Shown: positions 23,661 through 32,718, counted from the first letter of the stretch. The stretch: 64,000 bases of DNA from Desulfobacteraceae bacterium (GCA_016744295.1 JADGEQ010000008.1:62001-126000), one strand, 5' to 3'. Notes: generated by a model from the sequence alone, not told the origin. Translations and numbers: made by a program.

Positions 23661-25016
23661 ATGACGCAATCCCAGCATCTTCTTGTGGAAAAAATCCGGG
23701 CCGCCGGCGTTGTCGGCGCCGGCGGAGCCGGGTTTCCCACCCACGTAAAAATGAATGCCAAGGCTGACACCGTGCTTATCAACGGTGCCTCCTGCGAACC
23801 CCTGCTCTGCGCGGACATCCATCTGATGGAAACCTGTGGCCAGGATATCATCAAGGGCCTTGGGTTGGTCATGGATGCGGTGGGGGCCCCAGGGGCCATG
23901 ATCGGCATCAAGGCCAAACATGAACATACCCTGGCAATACTGGAAAAACTCCTGGCCGACCCCATCCTCACGGAAAAACGGCGGATTTCCATCTTTAAGA
24001 TGAAAGATTTCTATCCCGGGGGAGACGAGCATGTTTTGGTCAACGAGGCCACCGGACGTATTGTTCCCCAGGGGGGGATCCCCCTGGAGGTCGGGGTGGT
24101 GGTCTCCAACGCTGAATCCATGTTCAACATTGCAAAGGCCTGGGATGGCAAACCTGTGACCCACCGGACCCTGAATGTGGCCGGAGAAGTTGTGCGCCCC
24201 ATTGTGGTCAGGGTTCCTGTGGGCACCCCGGTCTCCCATGTGCTCAAGCTTGCCGGCGGCATGAAGCGGCCGGACTGCCGGGTTATTGACGGCGGCCCCA
24301 TGATGGGCCGGGTTCTGGATAATCCCACTGCCGCCTATGTGAGCAAGACCACCTCGGGACTCATTGTCCTGCCCCGGGAACACAACGTTATCCAGGGAAA
24401 AATTGCAGATATTGAACGGCTCATGCGGGTGACCCGCCTTGCCTGCTGCCAATGCTCCCTGTGCACCGACCTTTGCCCGAGGAACCAGCTGGGGCATAAC
24501 CTGCAGCCCCATTTAATCATGCGGTCCCTGGCCCTGCCCGGAGATCACCCGGTAAGAGAACAGGCCCTGCTTTGTTCGGAATGCGGGATCTGTGAAAAAT
24601 GGGCCTGTCCCATGGGTCTTTCCCCCAGGGAGGTGAACCGGGCCATCAAACAGCAGCTCAAAATCCGGCCCAGTGAGGTGGGAGGGGCAAACCTGGCCCG
24701 TCATCCCTATACCGACTTTCGGCGGGTGCCGGTGAAACGTCTCCTGGGCCGGCTGGACCTGCTGCAGTACGATGTTCATCCCGCGCCAATGGCTGATCCG
24801 GCAGACCCGGACCAGGTGGGGCTTTACCTTGGCCGGCACATTGGTGCCCCTGCCAAGCCTGTTGTGGCCAAAGGGGAGGTTGTAACCTTGGGCCAGGTGG
24901 TGGGTGAAATTCCGGAAAAGGCCCTTGGGGCCCGGGTTCATTCTTCAGTTCAAGGCCGGGTTATTGCCGTGGATTCAGAAAAAATTCTTGTAAAAAAGGA
25001 GAAGGTCAATGTTTAA
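23661..25016 (+). CDS. pduS: PduS-type Fe-S flavoprotein, cobalamin reductase (RnfC-like)
   Basis: This 451-residue protein opens with IRAAGVVGAGGAGFPTHVK (FMN/NADH-binding Rnf/NuoF fold). It has an SLBB-like region (RPIVVRVPVGTPVSHVLKLAGG) and two [4Fe-4S] ligand sets: CCQCSLCTDLCP near residue 262 and CSECGICEKWACP near 305. A short lipoyl/RnfC-like sandwich-hybrid segment ends the protein. PduS is known as a flavin/Fe-S cobalamin reductase that binds the shell protein PduT. ATGTTTAA couples it to pduT. In a respiring sulfate reducer it could also move electrons from the lumen NADH pool; that is inference. Confidence 0.94.
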   Translation: MTQSQHLLVEKIRAAGVVGAGGAGFPTHVKMNAKADTVLINGASCEPLLCADIHLMETCGQDIIKGLGLVMDAVGAPGAMIGIKAKHEHTLAILEKLLADPILTEKRRISIFKMKDFYPGGDEHVLVNEATGRIVPQGGIPLEVGVVVSNAESMFNIAKAWDGKPVTHRTLNVAGEVVRPIVVRVPVGTPVSHVLKLAGGMKRPDCRVIDGGPMMGRVLDNPTAAYVSKTTSGLIVLPREHNVIQGKIADIERLMRVTRLACCQCSLCTDLCPRNQLGHNLQPHLIMRSLALPGDHPVREQALLCSECGICEKWACPMGLSPREVNRAIKQQLKIRPSEVGGANLARHPYTDFRRVPVKRLLGRLDLLQYDVHPAPMADPADPDQVGLYLGRHIGAPAKPVVAKGEVVTLGQVVGEIPEKALGARVHSSVQGRVIAVDSEKILVKKEKVNV

Positions 25017-25560
25017 ATCAATGGGGCTTGTGGAGTTGAACAGTGTTGCCAGGGGTATCCAAACCGCCGACGACATGGTCAAGGAGGCCAATGTGGAACT
25101 GGTTCTGGCCCGGCCGGTCTGCCCCGGACGCTACCTGATTATGGTGGCCGGTGAACCCTCAGCCGTCAAACGGTCCGTGGACAAGGGAATGCGCATTGCA
25201 GACCATTTTATGGCAGACCATTTTGTCCTCACCCATATCCATCCCGATGTCTTTCCGGCCATCAGCTCGGCCACGGTTATACCCCAAATCCAGGCACTGG
25301 GGGTGATTGAGACCTATTCTTCATCTTCGGCCCTGGCCGCAGCGGACAAGGCGGTCAAAGCCGCCAGCGTGGACCTGATCAGCATCCGCCTGGCCACGGG
25401 GCTTGCCGGCAAGGCCGTGGTGGTGGTCACCGGACGGCTCGGCGCGGTTCAGGCGGCCGTGGAAGCCGGCTGCCAGGCCATTAAAGAATCCGGACTCCTT
25501 CTGGCCAAGGCAGTGCTGGCCTCGCCGGGCCGGGAAATCAAAAAACAAATTTTAATGTAA
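25009..25560 (+). CDS. pduT: PduT-type tandem BMC shell protein with Fe-S pore cysteine
   Basis: This 183-residue protein has two BMC domains (LVELNSVARGIQTADDMVKEA and GVIETYSSSSALAAADKAVKAA). Cys38 (ARPVCPGRY) matches the cysteine that, in the PduT trimer of Citrobacter, coordinates one [4Fe-4S] cluster at the three-fold pore. It overlaps pduS by eight bases, in line with the known PduS-PduT contact. It likely carries electrons or an intact cluster across the shell. The Pta-Buk fusion gene starts 13 bases downstream. Confidence 0.94.
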   Translation: MFKSMGLVELNSVARGIQTADDMVKEANVELVLARPVCPGRYLIMVAGEPSAVKRSVDKGMRIADHFMADHFVLTHIHPDVFPAISSATVIPQIQALGVIETYSSSSALAAADKAVKAASVDLISIRLATGLAGKAVVVVTGRLGAVQAAVEAGCQAIKESGLLLAKAVLASPGREIKKQILM

Positions 25561-25572
25561 CAGGCAATTATT

Positions 25573-27795
25573 ATGATCGATCTGGACAAATTATTGGATG
25601 ACCAGCTGAACCGGATGCTTTGTGCCCCGGATGCCGTCAAACCCGTCATTGTATTTCCCGAAGCCAATGATCCGAGAATTATCTCAGCCGCCTCTGAGCT
25701 TGTGAACCAGGCCCGGGTGGTACTCATCGGCGATATGGAAGAGGTCCGGGCCCTCTGTGATTACAAAAGCGCCGCGCTTGCCTGTCCCAGGGACCGTTTT
25801 TTCTCCCGGATTCAAGTGGTGGACCCGGCCCAAAGCCCGCTTAAAGAGACGCTTGCCCAGGGCCTGGAACAAGCCTCCAAGGGCCGTAACTGGGCCATGG
25901 GTCCAAAAGAGGCCCAAAAAAAAATCCTGAACCCGGTATTTTTCGGGGCCATGCTGGTCCGCAAGGGATACGCCGATGCCTGCCTGGGGGGGGTGGCCAA
26001 CTCCAGCAAGGATTTTCTGGCCCCCTGCCTGCGCATCATCGAATTTTCGGGCACGGCCTTTGAGATGGGCCTGTTCTGCCTGCCAAAACAGGAAAATCCC
26101 TTGTGGGAAAATAATGTGGTCATGTTCGCCGATGTGGCCCTGAATCTTACACCCACGCCCAGACAATTGTCGGATATTGCCGTGGATGCCTGCAAAACCC
26201 TGAGGGACATCTTCCCGCCGTCGGTACTTTCCGGGGTGAACGGCGCAATGATTTCTTACTCCACCAAGGGCAGCGGCCAGGGTCCCACCGTGGAGACCAT
26301 CCGTTCGGCCGAACCCATGGCTTCCCAGAAACTGGCTGCCCTGCAACACACCGACCCGGCCTATGAAGATATCAGCATCACAGGGGAACTGCAAATTTCA
26401 GTGGCTGTATCCCGGGAAGCGGCCCAGGTCAAACTGAAAAACAAGTTGGATGAATTCCAGGGTGCCGGCAAAGCCAACGTTCTCATCGTGCCCAACCTGG
26501 ACCAGGGTAATACCCTTTACCACCTTTTTAACACCCAGTATCCCGATGCCCAGAGTTCTTTGATCATGGGAGGGATGGACGGCCAGGTTTTGGATTATTC
26601 CCGGGGCTCCAGCCTGGGCCAGGTGGTCCGAGGGGCAAAGCTGCTGCTGCTGACCCGGATCAAGAGCCCTAAACCTTTGGTTCGAACCTCTCCTTTATTT
26701 CCAAGCCCCAGAATACTGACCATTAACCCGGGGTCTGTCTCCACCCAGGTGGCGGTGTTTGACGGCGAGGCAGCACTCCTGAATACAATTATCGAGCATC
26801 CTGAATCCCAAACATGTTCCAGTCCTGCCCGGGACGCTGACCTGTGCCTGGCCGAGGTGATCCGTATCCTGGAAAAAAATCATCTGGATCCGGCCGGCAT
26901 GGCCGTGGTCATGTCCCGGGGGGGCATGCTGCCTGACCCCGCCCCTGGCACCTACCGGATCACCCCGGATCTGCTGGCGGCACTTGAACGTGAACCGGTG
27001 GTGGATCATCCCGCTAACCTGGGCGCCTTCATGGCCTGGGAGATTTCAGGCAGGGGAAAGGTACCGGCCTTTATCGTGGACTGCCCCACCATTGATGAAC
27101 TGACACTCGAACACCGGCTCACCGGGATCAAGGGCATTGAAAAAACCCCGGTATGGCACGCCCTGTCCCAGCGCCAGGCCACCCGGATGTATGCGGATAT
27201 GGTCAATGAACGGGTCCGCAACCTCAATCTAATCGTGGCCCATCTGGGATCGGGCATCTCCATCGGCTCCCATGCCAAAGGACAATGCATCAACGTTGAA
27301 AACGCCATCTTTGACGGCCCCATGGGACCATCAAGGGTGGGGACACTGCCGGCAGAAGCGGTGATAGAGATTTGTTACGCTGGGCTGGACAAAAATGTGG
27401 TAAAAAAATTATTCAGCGCCGCAGGCGGAGTTTACAGCTATTTTGGCACCCATGACCTGAGAGATATCCAGGATAAAATCGACGAAACTCCTGAAACCCG
27501 CCAGGTCATGAACCTGCTGGCCTCGGGCATTGCCTCCAAGATCCTGGCCCGGTTGTCGGATTTTTATCCGGAGCCTGCCGATCAGATCATCCTTACCGGT
27601 CGGCTCTGCCTGTCGACCCCGCTTTTGGACAGGATAATAGAAAAACTCACCCTGGTAAGCAGCCATATTACCGTTTTCCCCGGATCACTGGAGGCCCAGG
27701 CCCTTCGGGATGCCGCCATGCGGCTTTATACGGATATGGACACCCCCCGGCAATGGGAACCCCCCGGCCTAAACAATAAAAAAGAGATCAGATGA
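25573..27795 (+). CDS. Fused phosphotransacylase - butyrate kinase-like protein
   Basis: This 740-residue protein is two enzymes in one chain. Residues about 20-370 are a phosphate acetyl/butyryltransferase: PVIVFPEANDPRIISAA, then MISYSTKGSGQGPTVE and ANVLIVPNLDQGNTLYHL followed by a DYSRGSS stretch. Residues about 380-735 are a butyrate kinase (acetokinase family): RILTINPGSVSTQVAVFDGE, IFDGPMGPSRVGTLPAEA and a conserved ILTGRL block. Together they would turn acyl-CoA into acyl phosphate and then acid plus ATP, with no release of the intermediate if channelled. The N-terminus (MIDLDKLLDDQLNRML) could be an encapsulation helix. It replaces PduL in this locus. Its stop overlaps ackA by four bases (ATGA). 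No frameshift or linker stop was seen. Confidence 0.9.
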   Translation: MIDLDKLLDDQLNRMLCAPDAVKPVIVFPEANDPRIISAASELVNQARVVLIGDMEEVRALCDYKSAALACPRDRFFSRIQVVDPAQSPLKETLAQGLEQASKGRNWAMGPKEAQKKILNPVFFGAMLVRKGYADACLGGVANSSKDFLAPCLRIIEFSGTAFEMGLFCLPKQENPLWENNVVMFADVALNLTPTPRQLSDIAVDACKTLRDIFPPSVLSGVNGAMISYSTKGSGQGPTVETIRSAEPMASQKLAALQHTDPAYEDISITGELQISVAVSREAAQVKLKNKLDEFQGAGKANVLIVPNLDQGNTLYHLFNTQYPDAQSSLIMGGMDGQVLDYSRGSSLGQVVRGAKLLLLTRIKSPKPLVRTSPLFPSPRILTINPGSVSTQVAVFDGEAALLNTIIEHPESQTCSSPARDADLCLAEVIRILEKNHLDPAGMAVVMSRGGMLPDPAPGTYRITPDLLAALEREPVVDHPANLGAFMAWEISGRGKVPAFIVDCPTIDELTLEHRLTGIKGIEKTPVWHALSQRQATRMYADMVNERVRNLNLIVAHLGSGISIGSHAKGQCINVENAIFDGPMGPSRVGTLPAEAVIEICYAGLDKNVVKKLFSAAGGVYSYFGTHDLRDIQDKIDETPETRQVMNLLASGIASKILARLSDFYPEPADQIILTGRLCLSTPLLDRIIEKLTLVSSHITVFPGSLEAQALRDAAMRLYTDMDTPRQWEPPGLNNKKEIR

Positions 27796-29000
27796 AGATA
27801 CTTGTGATTAATTCAGGGAGTTCCTCCCTTAAGTATAAACTGTTTGACATGACAAGGGCCCGGGTGATCTGCTCAGGCCTTGCCGAGCGCATTGGAGACA
27901 AGGGTGCTTGTCTGGCCCACACCCTGAACCCCGGGACTGAGTCCGAAAAAAAAATCCGAATGACCCGGGCCCTGGAATCCCATACCCAGGCCATTGAAAT
28001 GGTGGCCCGGCTTCTCATGGAAGGAGACAATCCTTTGGTTTCTTCTCCCGAAGATCTGACCGCCATCGGCCACCGGGTGGCCCAGGGCGGAGAGACCTTT
28101 AAGGAGAACTGCATTGTGGATGATGTGGTGATCCGGGGTATCCGGGAAAACATTGTCCTGGCCCCCCTGCACAACCCTGCCAACCTTGCCGGCATCCAGG
28201 CAGCCATTGAACGGTTTCCTTCTGTACCCTCGGTGGCCGTCTTTGACACCCAGTTTTCCAAAGACCTGCCTGACTATGCCTTCCGCTATGCTCTGCCCGA
28301 GGCCTTTTACAAGACCCACAAAGTCCGGCGCTACGGATTTCACGGCACCTCCCACAGGTTTGTCACCCGGCAGCTGGCAGGGCTGATGGATAAACCTCTC
28401 GCCCGGCTGAACAATATTGTCTGCCACCTGGGCAACGGCAGTTCAGTGACCGCCGTACAAGGGGGGATCTGCCGTGAGACCTCCATGGGCATGACCCCCA
28501 CGGCCGGCCTGATCATGGGGACAAGATGCGGGGACATTGACCCCTCCCTGCCCTGCTATCTGGCCAAAAGCATGAACCAATCCGTTGAGGGGGTCCAGAA
28601 CATCCTGGACCGGGAGAGCGGGTTTGCCGGCATCTGCGGCATGGGTGACATGAGGGATATCCACAAGGCCATTGCAACGGGAGACGACCGGGCTCGCCTG
28701 GCCTTTGAGATGCTCTGCCACGGGATCAAAAAATATATCGGTGCCTACTTTGCCGTCCTGGGCCGGCTGGACGCCATTGCCTTTACCGCAGGCATCGGGG
28801 AAAACGATGCGGCTGTCCGGGCCAAAAGCCTTGAAGGCCTGGAACCCATGGGCATTGTCCTGGATTCAAGGGCCAACGCAGCCACAAGGGGAAAATCCGG
28901 TCTGATCAGCACGAAATACAGCCCGGTCCAGGTCTGGGTGATACCCACAAATGAAGAACTGGAAATTGCCAATGCCTGCAAGGCCCTGGTAGCCTCCTGA
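27792..29000 (+). CDS. ackA: Acetate/propionate kinase
   Basis: This 402-residue protein is a full-length acetokinase: ILVINSGSSSLKYKLFD at the start, VFDTQFSKDLPDYAFRYALP, VRRYGFHGTSHRFV, CHLGNGSSVTAVQGG and AFTAGIGENDAAVR. It makes ATP from acetyl or propionyl phosphate (AckA/PduW role). It overlaps the Pta-Buk fusion gene by four bases and is the last gene of the BMC run, so this operon encodes two separate acyl-kinase activities. The MFS gene beyond is convergent. Confidence 0.93.
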   Translation: MKILVINSGSSSLKYKLFDMTRARVICSGLAERIGDKGACLAHTLNPGTESEKKIRMTRALESHTQAIEMVARLLMEGDNPLVSSPEDLTAIGHRVAQGGETFKENCIVDDVVIRGIRENIVLAPLHNPANLAGIQAAIERFPSVPSVAVFDTQFSKDLPDYAFRYALPEAFYKTHKVRRYGFHGTSHRFVTRQLAGLMDKPLARLNNIVCHLGNGSSVTAVQGGICRETSMGMTPTAGLIMGTRCGDIDPSLPCYLAKSMNQSVEGVQNILDRESGFAGICGMGDMRDIHKAIATGDDRARLAFEMLCHGIKKYIGAYFAVLGRLDAIAFTAGIGENDAAVRAKSLEGLEPMGIVLDSRANAATRGKSGLISTKYSPVQVWVIPTNEELEIANACKALVAS

Positions 29001-29029
29001 CTGGCAACCCCAAAATATCTTCCAACGCT

Positions 29030-30211
29030 TTAGCCAGCAGCTTTTGCCGATCTCCAGCAAACCTCATTGCCCGCTTCCGGTTGCAAAGGGATAAAACGCG
29101 ATAGAACCAGTGAGACAACCGCCAACCCGGCCCCGGTTACAAAAACAGCAGCCGGTGAAATGATCCAGAGCCCCCCATAGACTGCAGGCAGAACAACAGC
29201 GGCAATGTGGTTGATGGTGAATGAAACACCGGCAGTGGGCGCCATATCCTTGGGATCTGCAATCTTCTGGAAATAGGTCTTCATGGCAATGGCCATGGAG
29301 AAAAACAGGTGGTCCAAAATATAAAGACCCACAGCCACCCATGGGTTTTGGACGATGGCATATCCGAGGAAAATAATGATCAGGCCTATATATTCAACGG
29401 TCAGGGACCTACGTTCTCCCCATTTTCCGATCAGTTTCCCGATCCTGGGGGCACAAACCATATTCAATGCCCCGTTTATGAAGAAGATAATGGAAATTGC
29501 TGAGGCATCAAAACCGAATTTCTCTACCATAAGAAAGCCGGCAAAGACAATAAAAATCTGACGGCGGGCGCCGCTCAGGAACTGAAGTGCATAAAACAGC
29601 CAATAGCGTTTACGCAGGATAATCTTTTTATGCTGCTCGACTTTTTGCGGAAAGTGGGGGAAAGCCAGCCAGCAGAAGACAGCGACTGTCACCGTGGCCC
29701 CGCCACTAACCAGGTAGACGGTTTCCATGGAGATCTGAAAAATATCCAGCATCAGCCAGACCAGACCAAAGGCGATCAGTGAAGAAAAAGACCCGATGGC
29801 GACCATGCGCCCCATGTTATGGGCGGCATTGGACTTTTCAAACCATTGCAGCTGCAGCGACTGGTTGACCGTTTCATAATAGTGAAACCCGGTGGACATC
29901 AATACAGTGGTCGCATAAAGCCCGACAGCGGAAGGAAAATATCCGGTAATTGCCGTCCCTATACCTAGCAGCATCAGAGAAACCACTGCCAGCGTCTGTT
30001 CCCGCATTAATACCAGAATAAATACAACGGCAAATGCTAAAAACCCGGGGATTTCACGTAAGGATTGGAGAATACCGATCTCCACCCCGGTAAAGTTGGC
30101 CTGTTCAATGGCAAAATTATTCAGCAGGGCCTGCCAGGTACCAAAGGCCAACGGCATGGCCGCAGCCATTATAAACAACAAAATTCCTGGACGATTCCAT
30201 CTGGGGGACAT
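29030..30211 (-). CDS. MFS transporter
   Basis: This 393-residue protein has about twelve hydrophobic spans and the general layout of a major facilitator, with a cytoplasmic loop between the halves (PHFPQKVEQHKKIILRKRYW). RIGKLIGKWGERR between spans resembles the MFS loop motif. Substrate cannot be read from the sequence. It converges on ackA with 29 bases between stops and diverges from the AraC regulator, which probably controls it. Confidence 0.85.
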   Translation of the reverse strand: MSPRWNRPGILLFIMAAAMPLAFGTWQALLNNFAIEQANFTGVEIGILQSLREIPGFLAFAVVFILVLMREQTLAVVSLMLLGIGTAITGYFPSAVGLYATTVLMSTGFHYYETVNQSLQLQWFEKSNAAHNMGRMVAIGSFSSLIAFGLVWLMLDIFQISMETVYLVSGGATVTVAVFCWLAFPHFPQKVEQHKKIILRKRYWLFYALQFLSGARRQIFIVFAGFLMVEKFGFDASAISIIFFINGALNMVCAPRIGKLIGKWGERRSLTVEYIGLIIIFLGYAIVQNPWVAVGLYILDHLFFSMAIAMKTYFQKIADPKDMAPTAGVSFTINHIAAVVLPAVYGGLWIISPAAVFVTGAGLAVVSLVLSRFIPLQPEAGNEVCWRSAKAAG

Positions 30212-30300
30212 GCTTTTTTCCTTTACAACGGGTCAACGAATACTGACTCAATAACGACCTACACTTTAAAATAAATTAATAATGTCGTATATACACGCAT

Positions 30301-31128
30301 ATGACAAAAAATATCGCAAACAAGACACCTGTTTCCACCTTTACACCATTTAAAGTGGATGACGGCGTAGAGATCAAACGACTGGAAGATATTCCGCGTG
30401 ACATGACGCTCAGGCAGGGCGTACGCCAGAAGGGAATGGAAATTGCCCCTCATTCCCATGACTGGGGACAGCTTCTTTATGCTTCCAGCGGCGTCATGCA
30501 GGTCATGGCCGAAGGTTCCATCTGGGTCATCCCGCCCCAGCGGGCCGTCTGGATACCACCCGGGACGGTTCACGGCATAAAAAATATCCACACCGTCACC
30601 CTGCGCAATGTGTATTTCGCCCCCCATGTCATTGACGGGTTACCCACCTGCTGCCAGGTCATGGCGATTACCCCTTTGATGCGTGAACTGATTGCCGAAG
30701 CAGTTACCTTCCCTCCCCTCTATGATCCAAACGGTATTGAAGGACGTATCTGCCGGCTGATACTGGACTGTCTGAAAACCTCCCCCGTCGCCTCTTTACA
30801 CCTGCCTGTGCCGGATCAGGGTCCTATTCAGGAAATAACCGGCTACCTTAAGGAACACCCAAGTGACAAAGCAACGCTGGAAGATTGGGCAAACCGCCTG
30901 GCCACTACACCCAGAACGCTTGCACGCAACTTCAAGAAACAAACCAACATGACTTTCGGCCAATGGCGCCAACAGGCCAGGCTGCTTGAAGCGCTCAGTC
31001 GTATAGCCGATAACCAACCGATCTCCCACATCGCTCAGGACCTTGGCTATTCCTCCCAAAGCGCCTTTAGTGCAATGTTCAAAAAAGCCCTAGGGGTTAC
31101 ACCCGGAAGTTATTTCAATAACAGGTGA
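30301..31128 (+). CDS. AraC-family regulator with N-terminal cupin
   Basis: This 275-residue protein has a cupin-type ligand domain (about 35-120, with PHSHDWGQLLYASSGVMQV and PPQRAVWIPPGTVHGI) and a C-terminal double helix-turn-helix of AraC type (LEDWANRLATTPRTLARNFKK and ISHIAQDLGYSSQSAFSAMFKKALGVTP). It is divergent from the MFS gene with an 89-base shared promoter region, the usual layout for a local regulator and its transporter. No strong ribosome site was seen. Confidence 0.9.
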   Translation: MTKNIANKTPVSTFTPFKVDDGVEIKRLEDIPRDMTLRQGVRQKGMEIAPHSHDWGQLLYASSGVMQVMAEGSIWVIPPQRAVWIPPGTVHGIKNIHTVTLRNVYFAPHVIDGLPTCCQVMAITPLMRELIAEAVTFPPLYDPNGIEGRICRLILDCLKTSPVASLHLPVPDQGPIQEITGYLKEHPSDKATLEDWANRLATTPRTLARNFKKQTNMTFGQWRQQARLLEALSRIADNQPISHIAQDLGYSSQSAFSAMFKKALGVTPGSYFNNR

Positions 31129-31152
31129 ATGTAGGATATATCATTCATTTTT
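31126..31152 (+). terminator. Weak rho-independent terminator after the AraC gene
   Basis: TGAATG (31126-31131, including the stop codon) pairs with CATTCA (31142-31147), followed directly by TTTTT. The stem is short and AT-rich. Confidence 0.3.
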
Positions 31153-31592
31153 GATCATAAATTTCTGTTTTATAATTTGTATCATTTTTTCCTTTGGCAG
31201 GGGGTTTTGCTTTAATTTTTGTTTTTTTTCTTTGAGAAGTCGCTTGCCATCCCGGAGCTTGCCCGGGTAATATAGCTACCATTGTCTGATTTTTTTTCAA
31301 TTGATTTATCGGGAAAATTTGTATATGGAATAAAAGATTACTTTTCCTAGGATCTTATCCTGTCTATATCCATGTAATCAATCGTTCAAAGTGGGTCCCA
31401 ATTTCAGAGGTGATGATCCTATTCTTTTCTTAAAATTCTTCTGATCGGCTATCCGCGAATATCTCCTTTGGTAAAAAAAACCGGGACCTTGAGTATAACA
31501 TTTTTCTATATCAAAAAAACACAGAACTGCCCTCTTTTTGCGCAAAAAAAAGGGAGTAAAAAAAATCAATGTAAACAACGGGAGGTTTTACT
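31129..31592. other. AT-rich intergenic region
   Basis: This 464-base stretch holds the weak terminator above, a near sigma-54 motif at 31195-31211 with a spacer one base too long, and the left inverted repeat at 31524-31547. No supported gene was found. Confidence 0.5.
31524..31547. repeat. Left arm of inverted repeat bracketing a small gene
   Basis: Positions 31524-31547 are the reverse complement of 31935-31958 with 23 of 24 bases matching. Each arm also contains a TTTGCGCAAA palindrome. The arms flank the 89-codon gene at 31593-31862. Confidence 0.85.
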
Positions 31593-31862
31593 ATGAAAGT
31601 TGCATATACAACAGTGTTGAATGACGGTAATCATAATGGAGGTTCTGGGATTTCCGAGACAACTAAAAAAGGAACCGGTATCTATTTTATATCCTATGAC
31701 ACACCATTTGCCTCATCGCCCGGGGTTAGCTCAACGCCTTGGGGTTCAGGATTTCTGTGCTCGGTGAATATTATGGCCGAAAATATGTGCGAAGTTTTGG
31801 TTACTGACCTGAAGGGCAATCCTATCGATTGCGGTTTTGCCTTCCTTGCTGTTGGAGATTAA
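31593..31862 (+). CDS. Small hypothetical protein, possibly a beta-rich surface or tail-fibre-like domain
   Basis: The gene has a strong ribosome site (GGGAGG seven bases before ATG). The 89-residue product has no membrane segment: TGIYFISYDTPFASSPGVSST, then CSVNIMAENMCEVLVTDL and a terminal CGFAFLAVGD. The pattern of a 'Y.I.F..PF...P.V' strand and a closing F.F.A.G strand recalls short beta-sandwich domains seen at the ends of phage-tail and surface proteins, often annotated as H-type lectin-like. The resemblance is weak and function is unknown. The gene is bracketed by an inverted repeat. Confidence 0.6.
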   Translation: MKVAYTTVLNDGNHNGGSGISETTKKGTGIYFISYDTPFASSPGVSSTPWGSGFLCSVNIMAENMCEVLVTDLKGNPIDCGFAFLAVGD

Positions 31863-31934
31863 CCAACCCATTGGAAGGCTCATAAAAAGGGGTTCTAATT
31901 GCCCCCATTATAGAATCAGATAAAACTATCTTAT

Positions 31935-31958
31935 TTTTGCGCAAACAGAGGGCAGTTC
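31935..31958. repeat. Right arm of inverted repeat bracketing a small gene
   Basis: See the left arm at 31524-31547; it lies 73 bases after the stop codon of the 89-codon gene and again holds a TTTGCGCAAA palindrome. Confidence 0.85.
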
Positions 31959-32024
31959 GTTATTTACCAAATAATAAATCCTCCAAAAATTGATAATCAA
32001 ACAAATATCAGAGGAGTTTGAATA

Positions 32025-32191
32025 ATGAGTTGCTTGAAATCCTCACCCTTCACGTCTATTAAAATATCTCAACCACCGACAACCGTCATGCCCTAGTTGC
32101 ACATGGTGGATCGGCCAAGTTCAATGCCTATTCTGGAGAATTGCTTTTCCTGGCGATAAAACCGAAGGGCGTCTGCATATGTGGCGGTTAA
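32025..32191 (+). pseudogene. Candidate small gene broken by a one-base frameshift
   Basis: GAGGAG lies nine bases before an ATG (32025) that opens a 23-codon frame ending at TAG (32096). If one A is restored in the AAAA run near 32061, the frame joins a following open stretch (DNRHALVAHGGSAKFNAYSG and on to CICGG) ending at TAA 32191, giving about 55 residues. I do not recognise the product. It could be a decayed gene, a sequencing error or chance. Confidence 0.35.
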
Positions 32192-32718
32192 AATATGGGA
32201 TAGAAATCATGGGTTGCGATTCTTTTCGGAATAATCTGATCCGGCATCCGAGCACATTCATCCTCGACACCACCACAAATTTTTGCCGGTATATTTATAA
32301 CCAATATTCCGGATAACCCTGACTTTGGCCGAAATATTTTAAAATTTCGGCAGTTGGATACTTTACCTTTGGTAAATTAATAGAGGTTATAGGACATTTT
32401 TAGAGTCTATAAAAAAGTTGAAACGAAAAGATGGGATCGCTTGGCAAAACCTTGTCAGAATATAGATTATATTAAGTGTATTAACAATACTGCTCGAGTA
32501 TGAATCGACTGTAAAAGTATAATCAATAAAACAAAATTCAAATAAATACCGCCGTGAAAAGAATCCGCAAAATTAGGATTAGTATAATAAAGTTCCCTCT
32601 TCGACATGGGCAAAAGCATTTTTGAAATAAATATAACGTATTTACAGAATTATCTATCACACCTTACAAGGTTTGATATGGCAAGGAGGAGTTGTTGTTT
32701 GTTTAGTTGTTTCTTTGG

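Larger units (their letters stand above)
31863..32718. other. Gene-poor AT-rich region
   Basis: This 856-base stretch contains the right inverted-repeat arm (31935-31958) and a candidate frameshifted small gene (32025-32191). The rest (32192-32718) is AT-rich with no ORF that I can support. Confidence 0.5.

Noticed and set aside
31195-31211. Sigma-54-like TGGCAG...TTTTGCT
   Set aside because: Spacing between GG and GC is eleven bases, one too long for sigma-54, and it is almost 400 bases from the next gene.
31593-31862. Variable protein of a diversity-generating retroelement
   Set aside because: No reverse transcriptase or template repeat nearby.
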